NCBI GenBank assembly: GCA_035560555.1
Contig: DATMZF010000057.1
Location: 7,527-71,526, forward strand
From: UBA11090 sp035560555
GTDB taxonomy: Bacteria; Spirochaetota; Spirochaetia; Treponematales; Rectinemataceae
DNA length: 64,000 nucleotides
Direction: 5' to 3'
Position numbers and translations under genes: made by a program. Position 1 is the stretch's first letter. Each line of letters opens with the position of its first letter. This document shows positions 41,377-49,433 of this stretch, piece by piece. A model generated the notes under the pieces. That model worked only from the letters and a program-made list of their open reading frames with translations, searched no databases and was not told the DNA's origin.

Positions 41377-42249
41377 TCATTTCGTGAATGCGTCCAGCAT
41401 CGTGTCAAGATTCAAACCCGCGGCGATGAAAAGGGACTCTAATTGCTGGTCAGCCCTGATGTCATCGATTAAATCGTTGGGTATCGTAATATAGCTCTGC
41501 CAGAGGAAATGCTCCGGATCGAGGGAATTGGTGATGTCATTGATAAGGTTGGCCAAAGCGTTTCCGATAGAGGTATATGGAGGCAGATAGCCTACGCGAG
41601 ACAGAATGTTGGCGATCGTGCCTACCTGAGCGATTCTGCCGGCATCGATACCGGGCACGCTGTAGCCGCCATCCACTAAGTATTGGGCAAGTTCGGCGAA
41701 ACGATCCTGGGACGCGGCGATGCCATCCAGGACAGCGGCAACCTGGTCTATCGTCCATCCTTCGGGAAGGGCTTTGGGGCCCCTGGCCGGGAAAAGAGAA
41801 GAAAACAGGTGGGCGAGGTCAGCGGGATTGCTTGCGCTAAAATTGTGGAAATCGATGTTGCCGATCGCCCCGACGATGTTGTCGATGAGGTCGTTGCCGC
41901 CGTTCATCTCGAGTTCTATTTCGATGATGAGCACTTCCGCGGCCTGTTTTTCCTCGGGGGTGGCGGCAGGGTCATCAATGGTAGCCTGCAGTACTCCCTT
42001 GACTTGGTCCGCCGTCTCAGGGGTGGCGGTGGCCGCCGCGAGGAAACTTGGAGAAACTCCGCCTTCCTCGAGTCCCGATTGGGCGATGATCGCGTCCGTA
42101 CCGCCGGCTACCGCCTCCGTGATCATTTGATGGCTCACCTGCCCGAGCCCCAGGGTCTGAAATTGATTGGTGAAGAGCGCGTCGCATGATCCCATGAGAA
42201 TGGCGATCGTGGCTGCACCCAAAAAGAGCATTACGTGATTTCGTTTCAT
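41377..42249 (-). CDS. lipoprotein of unknown function, operon partner of FadL-like B
   Basis: 290 aa; signal with lipobox ILMGSC, then a largely helical, acidic protein with few aromatic residues. No catalytic motif and no family recognised. Recurring ALPEGW, IDQVAAVLDGIAASQ and IGNALANLIND segments are helix-like. CAGGAGG precedes the ATG. It may be a periplasmic or surface partner of the FadL-like barrel encoded directly downstream; that is inferred only from the operon. Confidence 0.7.
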   Translation of the reverse strand: MKRNHVMLFLGAATIAILMGSCDALFTNQFQTLGLGQVSHQMITEAVAGGTDAIIAQSGLEEGGVSPSFLAAATATPETADQVKGVLQATIDDPAATPEEKQAAEVLIIEIELEMNGGNDLIDNIVGAIGNIDFHNFSASNPADLAHLFSSLFPARGPKALPEGWTIDQVAAVLDGIAASQDRFAELAQYLVDGGYSVPGIDAGRIAQVGTIANILSRVGYLPPYTSIGNALANLINDITNSLDPEHFLWQSYITIPNDLIDDIRADQQLESLFIAAGLNLDTMLDAFTK

Positions 42250-42277
42250 CGCGGCCTCCTGACTAAGTTCTGTTAAT

Positions 42278-42286
42278 AATATACCA
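42278..42286 (-). promoter_or_regulatory. extended -10 promoter of lipoprotein/FadL-like operon
   Basis: Minus-strand TGGTATATT, an extended -10 element, about 28 nt before the ATG. It is flanked by 8-bp inverted arms TCCTGACT (42257-42264) and AGTCAGGA (42291-42298), which may be a regulator site. Confidence 0.5.
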
Positions 42287-42325
42287 CAAAAGTCAGGAAT
42301 TCGGAGTACTGTTCGTCGCGGGCGC

Positions 42326-43783
42326 TTAAAAAGCTACATAGAAAGCGCGCGCGTCGATGCCCTTTACGCTGTCGGAACCCAGAATCTTCGCCCTAACCGG
42401 TGTTCCCGGAAGCAAAGTCTGCGGAACGCCTTCGATCCATAGCTTGAGATAGTTCGAAGATGTTCCAGCCCGTCCAGACGTCGAAGCCAGTTCATCGCCG
42501 ACGTTCCTGTCGGTAATGGATACCTCTTCATCGGATTCAGGGTTGCAGCCTTTCTCGAGAATCGCGTCGACGTTTTTCCCCGTCCAGCGCTCGATATATC
42601 TGGCCTTCCCGGCTTCAGCGAGTTCCGAAAGCCTCGCCACGCGTTCGCCGGCCACCCTTTCGGGGACCTTGGGCCGCATATCGAAGGCTTTCGTGCCGGG
42701 ACGGGCCGAGAAGGGAAAGGCGTGGATCCAGGCAAAATCCATGTCGCGACAGAAGGTGAGGGTTTCCTCGAACTCGGCATCGGTCTCGCCGGGAAAACCG
42801 GCGATGATGTCGCAGGCGAGGAAGGGATCGCTCCGCGCCGCCCTTAGGGCGGCGACCGCCTCGGCGATCCTCTCGGCCTTGTAGGGTCGGGCCATCCTTC
42901 GCAGCACGGCGTTGGATCCGGATTGCACCGAAAGGTGGACGTGCGGCTGGACGCGGGGATCGGCGAAGGCGCGGAGGAAAGCCTCGTCGACGAGTTCGGG
43001 TTCATAGCTCGAGATGCGGAAACGGATCCGCTTTGTTCCTTCGATTATATAGGTGAGAAGATCCGGGAATTTCATGCCGCCATCGCGGTATTGGGCGAGG
43101 TTGATGCCGGTGAGGACGACTTCGGACTTGCCCGCTTCTTCGAGTTCGCGCAGTCGCTCGAGCGCGCGCTTAGGGGAAAGCGAGACGGCCGGTCCGCGCG
43201 CCAGGCAGACGCGGCAGTACGCGCAGCGGTTGTCGCAGCCATCCTCAACCTTAAGCGAGGGGCGCGAATGGAAGGCGAAGGTCCTGGGATGGTAGGCGAA
43301 GCGGTCCCGAGAAGGGGCGCCGGTCTGGGCGGATCCTGAGACATCGCCTTGGGCGGCGGGACCGGCGGCGGGGGCGGAGAGTTCGCTTTTCCACTCGACG
43401 ACGGCATCCAGGAGGTCGCCGTGGCCCTGCCAGTTGTCCTGGAGCCAGGCCGCGAGGGATAGAAGCGCCGATTTTTCGTCGCCGGGCAGGACGATCGAGC
43501 GCGGATGGACGGGAGCGAGTCCTTCGGGGTCCATCTGCGCGTAACAGCCGGTCACCAGGACGACGGATTGGGAGTTTTGAGCCTGAGCCTGTCGAATGAC
43601 GCGCCGGGCCTTCTGTTCGGCCTTGCTCGTCACGGTGCAGGTGTTGACGACGTAGAGGTCGGCGACTTCGTCGAAGGGGCGGATCGCCGCCCCGGCTTCC
43701 GAAAAGGCGTTGGCGACGGATTCCGTTTCCAGCTGGTTTAGCTTGCACCCGAGCGTCTTGAAGGCGACTTTGAGAACGGTCAT
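42326..43783 (-). CDS. mtaB: tRNA (t6A37) methylthiotransferase
   Basis: MtaB adds a methylthio group to t6A37 of tRNA, giving ms2t6A, by radical SAM chemistry with two Fe-S clusters. N-terminal UPF0004 domain: FKTLGCKLNQLE, VVNTCTVT and VTGCYAQ supply three Cys for the auxiliary cluster. The radical SAM domain starts at GCDNRCAYCRVC (C-x3-C-x2-C) with LTGINLAQYRD and LSVQSGSNAVLRRM. A TRAM domain ends the protein. CKLNQLE and the CRVC form point to MtaB rather than MiaB. ATG 43783 overlaps the TPR gene stop (ATGA). An Ala/Gly/Ser-rich insertion of about 30 aa sits at about 135-165. The window also encodes Sua5 and the target-type tRNA-Lys(UUU). Confidence 0.93.
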   Translation of the reverse strand: MTVLKVAFKTLGCKLNQLETESVANAFSEAGAAIRPFDEVADLYVVNTCTVTSKAEQKARRVIRQAQAQNSQSVVLVTGCYAQMDPEGLAPVHPRSIVLPGDEKSALLSLAAWLQDNWQGHGDLLDAVVEWKSELSAPAAGPAAQGDVSGSAQTGAPSRDRFAYHPRTFAFHSRPSLKVEDGCDNRCAYCRVCLARGPAVSLSPKRALERLRELEEAGKSEVVLTGINLAQYRDGGMKFPDLLTYIIEGTKRIRFRISSYEPELVDEAFLRAFADPRVQPHVHLSVQSGSNAVLRRMARPYKAERIAEAVAALRAARSDPFLACDIIAGFPGETDAEFEETLTFCRDMDFAWIHAFPFSARPGTKAFDMRPKVPERVAGERVARLSELAEAGKARYIERWTGKNVDAILEKGCNPESDEEVSITDRNVGDELASTSGRAGTSSNYLKLWIEGVPQTLLPGTPVRAKILGSDSVKGIDARAFYVAF

Positions 43784-44478
43784 CCCTGCATCCGATCCTG
43801 TATCCGCTTTTTCCCTTCGAGCGCGTCGACGAGGTTGGGATTCAGGGTGAGGGCTTTTTCGTAGGCGTCGAGGGCCTGGAGAATTTTGCGCGCGTTTTCC
43901 CTGGCCCAGCCGAGCCTCGCCCACCATGCCGGATTGTTGGGATTGTGCTGGACCGCCGTGCTGAAGGCGATGTCGGCGTGCATATACTGGGCCATGCGGA
44001 TGTAGAGTTCGCCGCAGATATAGAAGGAGAGTCCGGCCCTCGGGCCTTCGGGGTAGGTGGCTATGTATTCCCGAAGCATCGCGAGGGCGATGTCGTTTTT
44101 CCCTAGATAATAGGAAGCTTCGCCGATAGCCTGGGCGAGCCTCGGATCCTTGCGGATCTCGTAGCCTTTGAGAGCGTAGGATTCGGCTTCCGAATACTTG
44201 CGGAGCGCGACGAGGCTCCACGAGAGGCTGACGTAGGCGTCGATGTCGTCGCCGCCTTCCTTGATCCTCGCGATCGCCTTGATCCTCGCTTCCTCATGCT
44301 TGCCGGCGATCGTCAGTTTGAGGATCTCCGAACCGGGCAGGGTTCCGCCCGCCGCGACGGAATAGTTCTGGGCTGTCTGGGCCGAGATCCCCGCGACGGC
44401 GCCCGTCGAAATGAGGATGAGGGCGCACACGAAAATCAGCGCCGCGCGCGACGCGTGGCGATTATCAGTCGATTTCAT
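43780..44478 (-). CDS. exported TPR-repeat protein
   Basis: 232 aa with an N-terminal signal or anchor helix (AALIFVCALILISTGAVAG) and about four to five tetratricopeptide repeats, for example DAYVSLSWSLVALRKYSEAESYALKG, then NPAWWARLGWARENARKILQALDAY with the typical Pro-terminated spacing. TPR arrays bind other proteins. It overlaps the bactofilin gene by 14 bp and mtaB by 4 bp, so it is translated with them. It could link bactofilin filaments to the envelope, by analogy with other bactofilin neighbours; not shown. Confidence 0.8.
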   Translation of the reverse strand: MKSTDNRHASRAALIFVCALILISTGAVAGISAQTAQNYSVAAGGTLPGSEILKLTIAGKHEEARIKAIARIKEGGDDIDAYVSLSWSLVALRKYSEAESYALKGYEIRKDPRLAQAIGEASYYLGKNDIALAMLREYIATYPEGPRAGLSFYICGELYIRMAQYMHADIAFSTAVQHNPNNPAWWARLGWARENARKILQALDAYEKALTLNPNLVDALEGKKRIQDRMQG

Positions 44479-44830
44479 CGTTCCCCGTGAGCGCGACAGT
44501 CCCTTTAAACCGCTCTTCATCTTCGATAATGATATCCGGCGCTTCGAGCGAGGCCTCAACCGAGCTTCCGGCGAGCACTTGGATGCTCTCGGCCGCGATG
44601 GCGTTGCCTTTCAGCCCGCCGCGCACGGTGATTCTTCCGGCATGAACGACGGCATCGACGATGGCTTCCGGGGACAGGTAGAGGTCGTCGCCGCAGAGGA
44701 TGGTTCCCGAGATTTCGCCTTTGAGCAGCAAAGACTTGTCCGTCTTCACGGTACCGCTGAATTGTATATCTCTTCCGAGGATCGTGTCGATTTCGTCCTC
44801 GTCTATTACGCTGTTCTGGACTGTGGGCAT
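44465..44830 (-). CDS. bactofilin (polymer-forming cytoskeletal protein)
   Basis: 121 aa, essentially one bactofilin beta-helix domain (DUF583): regular rungs such as IQFSGTVKTDKSLLLKGEISG, ILCGDDLYLSPEAIVDAVVHAG and ITVRGGLKGNAIAAESIQVL, with short disordered acidic ends. Bactofilins form filaments without nucleotide and in spirochaetes affect cell-body shape. The ATG lies 6 nt after a TATGAT box with no ribosome-binding site, so the mRNA is predicted leaderless. First gene of the bactofilin/TPR/mtaB operon. Confidence 0.92.
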   Translation of the reverse strand: MPTVQNSVIDEDEIDTILGRDIQFSGTVKTDKSLLLKGEISGTILCGDDLYLSPEAIVDAVVHAGRITVRGGLKGNAIAAESIQVLAGSSVEASLEAPDIIIEDEERFKGTVALTGNDEID

Positions 44831-44836
44831 GGCGAT

Positions 44837-44865
44837 ATCATAAAGATTTGCCTATAAAGGGGCAA
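44837..44865 (-). promoter_or_regulatory. promoter of bactofilin operon, leaderless geometry
   Basis: Minus-strand TTGCCC (44860-44865), 17-nt spacer, TATGAT (44837-44842), then exactly 6 nt (ATCGCC) to the bactofilin ATG. Confidence 0.6.
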
Positions 44866-44880
44866 GGCATGAAGGGCTCA

Positions 44881-45825
44881 TTACCGGGAAGTCGAGAGGG
44901 CAAAATAGACCGCCGCCAAATGTTCGGGATCCAAGGCCTCGGCGCGGATGTCCGCCTGGATGCCCAATCTGGTCAAGGTTTCGTCGAGCTTGCCCCCAAA
45001 ATCGTTGTCCATGGCGTTGACGTTGTTTCTCAAGGTTTTCCTCCGCGAGGAGAAGGCGCTTCTCACGAAGCGGGAAAAACCGGACCTGTCTTCGGCGGCG
45101 ATGGGATCGGGCCGAGGGGAGAGGCTGACGACGGAGCTCGTGACGCGGGGGCGGGGCCAAAAGGCCGCGGCGCCTATATCGTAGAGGATTTTCGTCCTGC
45201 AGACCGAGGAACAGAGGACGGAAAAAGCGGAGTAATCTTTTGTGCCGGGTCCGGAGGCTATCCTGCGGGCGGCTTCCTTCTGGACCGTGAAAATCATGCG
45301 CCCTGGCACGTCGTTGTTCTCCAGGAGGTCGGCGATGATGGCGAGGGCGACGTTGTAGGGCAGGTTGCCGAAGATGATATCGGGCTTGGCGGAGGAGGTT
45401 GAGGTAGCGGAAGCGACGCCGGCGCCGCCGGGGGCATCGGCGCTGTTGCTTGGGACGACGAGGGCGGCGCCGGCGCTTGAGGCGACGCTGTCGAGGGCGC
45501 CTCTCCAGGTCTTGAGGAAATCGCCCTCGACGAGGCGGAAGCGCGGATTATCCCCAAAGAGCTCGCGCAAGATCCGGGCGAAACCGTGGTCTATTTCGAA
45601 GGCGGTGACATAGTGGCCTCGCTCGAGGAGAAGAGAGGTCATCGCGCCAATGCCGGGGCCAATTTCCCATACATGGACCGGCGCGTTGGTCCCCAGCGCC
45701 GCGTAGAGCTTCTCCCTGGCGTTGGGATCGACGAGGAAATTCTGGCCGAAACGCTTGGACATCGCCAGTCCGCTGGCTTCGAGAAAGGTCTTTATGGAGG
45801 CTGGAGAATCGTAGGCTATCGTCAT
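44881..45825 (-). CDS. rsmA: 16S rRNA dimethyladenosine transferase
   Basis: RsmA (KsgA) dimethylates A1518 and A1519 of 16S rRNA using SAM. Motifs: KRFGQNFLVD at the N-terminus, VWEIGPGIGAMT (SAM loop), FEIDHGFA, VEGDFLK, then the catalytic NLPYN and later FTVQKEAARRI, with a helical C-terminal domain. Between VEGDFLK and NLPYN lies an insertion of roughly 30 residues rich in Ala, Ser and Gly that is unusual for the family. The ATG at 45825 overlaps the comEC stop (ATGA). 314 aa. Confidence 0.94.
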   Translation of the reverse strand: MTIAYDSPASIKTFLEASGLAMSKRFGQNFLVDPNAREKLYAALGTNAPVHVWEIGPGIGAMTSLLLERGHYVTAFEIDHGFARILRELFGDNPRFRLVEGDFLKTWRGALDSVASSAGAALVVPSNSADAPGGAGVASATSTSSAKPDIIFGNLPYNVALAIIADLLENNDVPGRMIFTVQKEAARRIASGPGTKDYSAFSVLCSSVCRTKILYDIGAAAFWPRPRVTSSVVSLSPRPDPIAAEDRSGFSRFVRSAFSSRRKTLRNNVNAMDNDFGGKLDETLTRLGIQADIRAEALDPEHLAAVYFALSTSR

Positions 45826-47465
45826 GGTTTTCCTAGGGAAAAGGCTCCTGGGCGACGCGCTCCCGCCAGCCGGTTTAGCGCGTATTCGCCGTAGGGATAA
45901 GCATACACGAAGAGGGACAGAGCGACAATCGCCAAGGAGAGGAGGAGCTTTCGGACCTCGCCTTCCGGCCTGATCGAGGGCAGGATGGCGCCAATTCTCA
46001 TGATGAGAAGGATGGCCTCGTGGAGGAGTTCGTGCCAGCGCGAGAGCGCCGTGTTCAGGAAGGGAAGGAAACACCCGACGAGGGTGCCACCCAGAAGCGA
46101 CCACATGAAGAGAAGGACGACGGGACCAGAGAGGGTGGAGGCCACGATGCCGCCCAGCGCGAAGAACCCGAAGGTGGAGAGGGAAATGCCGGCTGTCGCG
46201 CACAATGCGGCGAAGGAGGCCGAAAGCGGTTTTGCCAGTATGCCGGGGACACGCCAGAGCAGGTTTTCCCAGCGCGCCGACAGGAGGGTGAGGCCGATCA
46301 TCGCGGCGTAGGAAAGCGTGAACGAGAGGCTGCGCGCCTCAGCCGACTTCCACCCCAGCGCGAGGCAGAACACGAGGGAAAGCACGGCGATGCCCCGCTG
46401 AGGCCTGTCGATCCTGCGCAGGATCAAGGTCGAGAGGGTCATCAGCGCGGAACGCAGGAGCGAGGGGCCAGCCCCGGCGAGCCAAGTGAAGAAGAGGGCG
46501 AACATCAGGGACGCGGCGTCGGCGATATCGGCGCGCTTGAGCATTTTTGCGAAGAGGAGGGTCATGAGCGAGCAGAGGATGGAGAGATGCTGGCCCGAGA
46601 GCGAGAGTATGTGCGCGCAACCCGCGTCGCGGAAAAGCCTGGATTCCTCGTTCTCTATATCGTCCATGATACCGAGGAGGAGGGCTCGAGCCAGGGGGAA
46701 GGCAGCGCCCGATACGGCGGCGATTCTCGCGGAGAGGGCGCTCCTGGCCTCGCTCCGGAAGCCGGCGATTTTCGAGACGAAGGCGCCAAGGACGATATCC
46801 TTCGCCGAGGCGTAATAGAGAGCCTGCCCGGCGTCGATGACCGAAGGCCTGTCCACGCGGATTTTTCGCCCCGCGGGGAATTCGCCGGTGCTGTCCGTGA
46901 CGAGGAGGCAGAGGGGGCGGCCGCGAGGCCAGGCGATCCGAGCGCGCCAGCCCGGCGAGGTCAGGGTGATTTCCCGCAACTCGATGGTCATGATGCTGTT
47001 CCCTTTAGAGGTGCGGCGACCGTCGGCGGCGACGGTGCCCGAAAAGCCGCCGATGGGAAAGCGGGAAAGTTCGCCGGGTTGGGCGCGCGCTGTCTCGGCG
47101 AGGGCAGCGGCCGCCCCCCAGGCAAGCCCTAAAGAGAAGGCGATGCCGATGACTGCGACGCCGCGGCTCCGCGAGGGGCCGCTTTGGCGCAGGGTGAGGG
47201 AGACGCCGGCCGCAGCGAGGGCGAGGAGCAAGACGACGCGGAGCCGCGACGGGCATCCATAGAAAACGAGCGCGGCGCCCAGCGCGGTCCACAGAACGGG
47301 AGCCTGCCGTGCCAGGGCGAAGGAAAGCACGGCGCCGAAACCCCGCGCATAGCTTGCATCACGCTTCCCTCGGCGCCTTTTGCCCGACTCCTCGGCGCGA
47401 TCTTCCCTCGACGCCCTATCAGGCCGTTTTCTTCCTTTGGCGTCCGAGAATATTTTCATTTCCAT
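45822..47465 (-). CDS. comEC: ComEC/Rec2-type competence membrane protein, no beta-lactamase-like domain
   Basis: 547 aa. A basic N-terminal tail (about 1-40) precedes membrane helices, a soluble OB-like DUF4131 region (about 130-215) and the Competence domain with AHILSLSGQHLSIL (family motif HxxxxSGLHxx) and multiple helices to about 530. It lacks the C-terminal metallo-beta-lactamase-like nuclease domain of full-length ComEC, as in a shorter known class. ComEC forms the inner-membrane DNA uptake channel; no other competence genes are in the window. Coupled to rsmA by ATGA. Start is uncertain (ATG 47465 or 47459). Confidence 0.88.
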   Translation of the reverse strand: MEMKIFSDAKGRKRPDRASREDRAEESGKRRRGKRDASYARGFGAVLSFALARQAPVLWTALGAALVFYGCPSRLRVVLLLALAAAGVSLTLRQSGPSRSRGVAVIGIAFSLGLAWGAAAALAETARAQPGELSRFPIGGFSGTVAADGRRTSKGNSIMTIELREITLTSPGWRARIAWPRGRPLCLLVTDSTGEFPAGRKIRVDRPSVIDAGQALYYASAKDIVLGAFVSKIAGFRSEARSALSARIAAVSGAAFPLARALLLGIMDDIENEESRLFRDAGCAHILSLSGQHLSILCSLMTLLFAKMLKRADIADAASLMFALFFTWLAGAGPSLLRSALMTLSTLILRRIDRPQRGIAVLSLVFCLALGWKSAEARSLSFTLSYAAMIGLTLLSARWENLLWRVPGILAKPLSASFAALCATAGISLSTFGFFALGGIVASTLSGPVVLLFMWSLLGGTLVGCFLPFLNTALSRWHELLHEAILLIMRIGAILPSIRPEGEVRKLLLSLAIVALSLFVYAYPYGEYALNRLAGARRPGAFSLGKP

Positions 47466-47503
47466 CGCCCTTGTATCGCCCGCGGAACATCGGCCTGATT
47501 CAA

Positions 47504-47532
47504 ATGACAGCGCTTTGGATTTAGTGTAGAAT
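47504..47532 (+). promoter_or_regulatory. promoter of CPBP protease gene
   Basis: ATGACA (47504-47509), 17-nt spacer, TAGAAT (47527-47532); both boxes match five of six consensus positions. Transcription would begin near 47539, only 6-8 nt before the ATG at 47546, so the leader is too short for a ribosome-binding site. Confidence 0.65.
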
Positions 47533-47545
47533 TATCGTGAAAACC

Positions 47546-48211
47546 ATGGAACAGCGACCGATCGACCGACTTGCCCCGATTCTTCTACTCATCGCCGTCT
47601 ACGGGATCGTGTGGATCGACCTTTTTCTGCCCCAGCCCCAGACGGAGCTCTTTTCCACGGTCTGGTATGGGTTTTCGGCCGCGAAGAGCGCCCTGCGCAT
47701 CGTCTTTATCCTCCTCGCGATGAGGCTGTGGCTCGGGTTCGAGGAATTCAATTTCGGCATTTCAGGCATTTTCCCCACGGCGAAGGATGTGGCTAACGGA
47801 ATTCTCGTCGCCGCCTCCGCTGTTCTGGTCGCCCTTCTCTTCGCTCTTCTCGCGCTGTTTTCGGGCGCCACGAACCCCCTCCTCTCGCCTCTCGCGGGAG
47901 GAGGCGAGAAGCCGTTGACCCTTCTCGCGATGATCCTCTCGAGCCTCGGCATCGGCTATTCCGAAGAACTCTTCTTCCGGTTTTTCGCGGTAAGGACGCT
48001 CGAGAAGGCATGTTTTTCGGCTTCCGCAGCCATTCTCGCTTCGGCGCTCATATTCGGGGTATCCCATGGCTCCCAGGGGATTTTCGGCATGATCGGCGCC
48101 GCAATGCTCGCTCTCATTTTCTCGTTTTTCAGGACGAAGGGAAAAGGTCTCCACGCCCTCGCCCTGGGGCATGCCCTCTACGATCTGGTGATCCTCCTGG
48201 CCGTGACGTGA
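47546..48211 (+). CDS. CPBP-family intramembrane metalloprotease
   Basis: About 221 aa with six to seven helices. The CPBP (Rce1/abi) active-site motifs are present: GYSEELFFRFF (EExxxR), FGVSHG and ALALGHALYD. Such proteins cleave or mature membrane substrates, often prenylated peptides or immunity targets; the substrate here is unknown. I prefer ATG 47546; the GTG at 47537 lies between the -10 box and the predicted transcription start. No ribosome-binding site. Confidence 0.88.
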   Translation: MEQRPIDRLAPILLLIAVYGIVWIDLFLPQPQTELFSTVWYGFSAAKSALRIVFILLAMRLWLGFEEFNFGISGIFPTAKDVANGILVAASAVLVALLFALLALFSGATNPLLSPLAGGGEKPLTLLAMILSSLGIGYSEELFFRFFAVRTLEKACFSASAAILASALIFGVSHGSQGIFGMIGAAMLALIFSFFRTKGKGLHALALGHALYDLVILLAVT

Positions 48212-48286
48212 CTCAGGATTTCCGCCCCGAGGAAGCGCCGGCCAAACAATGTCAAGAAAACGTAATGTCCGCCGATAATCAGAAGG

Positions 48287-48652
48287 ATGAAACCTTCGGA
48301 AAAAACGAGAAGTGATCTTCTCCGTTCTCTCGCGGAAGCGGACAAATTGCCGGCAAGCGCTCGCGCCGCGCTGTACGGTTCCTGCGTCGACCGCTATTTC
48401 GGCTTTCTTCCCCAAGCCTCCCGGGAAGAGATATTCTCCTCCTTTGAGATCAAACGGCAGGCTGACGCGGCACACGCGTCGGACTGGCTCGTCGCTATGG
48501 CGGGAATCTTTCTCCAGGATTATGACGGCAGCCCTCTCATCGATAGTGAATGGAAGGAGCTTCGCGACATGCTTTCGGTCGACTCGGGCGAGCTGGATAT
48601 GGATGTCCTCACCTACGCCATGGGTCTCGTCATGGAGCATAAAGCGCTTTGA
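48287..48652 (+). CDS. hypothetical protein, coupled to methyltransferase gene
   Basis: 121 aa, helical and acidic, no signal peptide, no recognised domain. Features seen: LYGSCVDRYFGFLPQ in the middle and a C-terminal LDMDVLTYAMGLVMEHKAL helix. Its stop overlaps the TTG start of the methyltransferase gene (TTGA), which supports a real gene. A poorly spaced AAGG touches the ATG, so the exact start is uncertain. No function proposed. Confidence 0.65.
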   Translation: MKPSEKTRSDLLRSLAEADKLPASARAALYGSCVDRYFGFLPQASREEIFSSFEIKRQADAAHASDWLVAMAGIFLQDYDGSPLIDSEWKELRDMLSVDSGELDMDVLTYAMGLVMEHKAL

Positions 48653-49395
48653 GCATACCCGAATGGTTTGAAGACGAAGAATTCTGGATCGCCTACGCTC
48701 CCCTCATGTTCGACGAAGCTCACTGGGCTGAAGTGCCCGCCATCGTCGACAACCTGCTCAAGCTTACCGCGACCGCCTCTGGAACCAGAATCCTGGACCT
48801 ATGCTGCGGCGTGGGCAGGCACGCCATGGAATTCGCCGGCCGCGGTTTCGCGGTGACCGGCATAGACTTGACGCGAGCTTACCTCGACGCGGCGATAGAG
48901 ACAGCGGAGGCGCTCGGCCTTTCTCCCGAGCTCATCAGGGAGGACGCGCGGCGTTTCCTGCGCCCCGAGAGCTTCGATCTCTGCGTCAATCTGTTTACGA
49001 GTTTCGGCTATTTCGCCAGGCGCGAGGATGACATTCTCATGTTGGGCAACTGCGCGAAAAACCTCGTCCCGGGAGGCTGCCTCGTCGTGGAGACGATCGG
49101 CAAGGAGCTGGCCGCCAGGGATTTCGTGGAAGGGGAGGAATTCGAGCGCTCAGGCTGGAACGTGAAGACCGAATACGAGATAGTCGGCGACTGGGAAGGC
49201 GAGAGGAACAGGTGGATACTGAGCAAGGGAACGACTCGCATAGACCGTTCCTTCGTCCTGCGGCTCTATTCCGGCTACGAGATGAAAATGGCCATCACGA
49301 AAGCTGGCTTCGCTTCCGTGGAGATTTTCGGCGGCCTGGACGGAAGGCCTTACGACGAAAAAGCCGAGAGCCTGGTCGCGGTAGCGCGCCGCTGA
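48649..49395 (+). CDS. class I SAM-dependent methyltransferase
   Basis: 248 aa. Motif I ILDLCCGVGRHAMEFAGRGF, motif II VTGIDLT, a post-motif IREDARRF and motif IV FDLCVNLFTSFGYF are those of small-molecule class I methyltransferases. TTG start overlapping the previous stop; reading starts MSIPEWFEDEEFW, an N-terminus seen in this group. Acceptor unknown. Confidence 0.87.
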   Translation: MSIPEWFEDEEFWIAYAPLMFDEAHWAEVPAIVDNLLKLTATASGTRILDLCCGVGRHAMEFAGRGFAVTGIDLTRAYLDAAIETAEALGLSPELIREDARRFLRPESFDLCVNLFTSFGYFARREDDILMLGNCAKNLVPGGCLVVETIGKELAARDFVEGEEFERSGWNVKTEYEIVGDWEGERNRWILSKGTTRIDRSFVLRLYSGYEMKMAITKAGFASVEIFGGLDGRPYDEKAESLVAVARR

Positions 49396-49433
49396 AGATA
49401 ATGACAAGAACGCGACACGCCGAGGCAGCCGTC

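Noticed and set aside
46862..46880. CCCCGCGGGG palindrome as a terminator
   Set aside because: It is inside comEC coding sequence, and the same core is common in this GC-rich DNA; no T tract follows.
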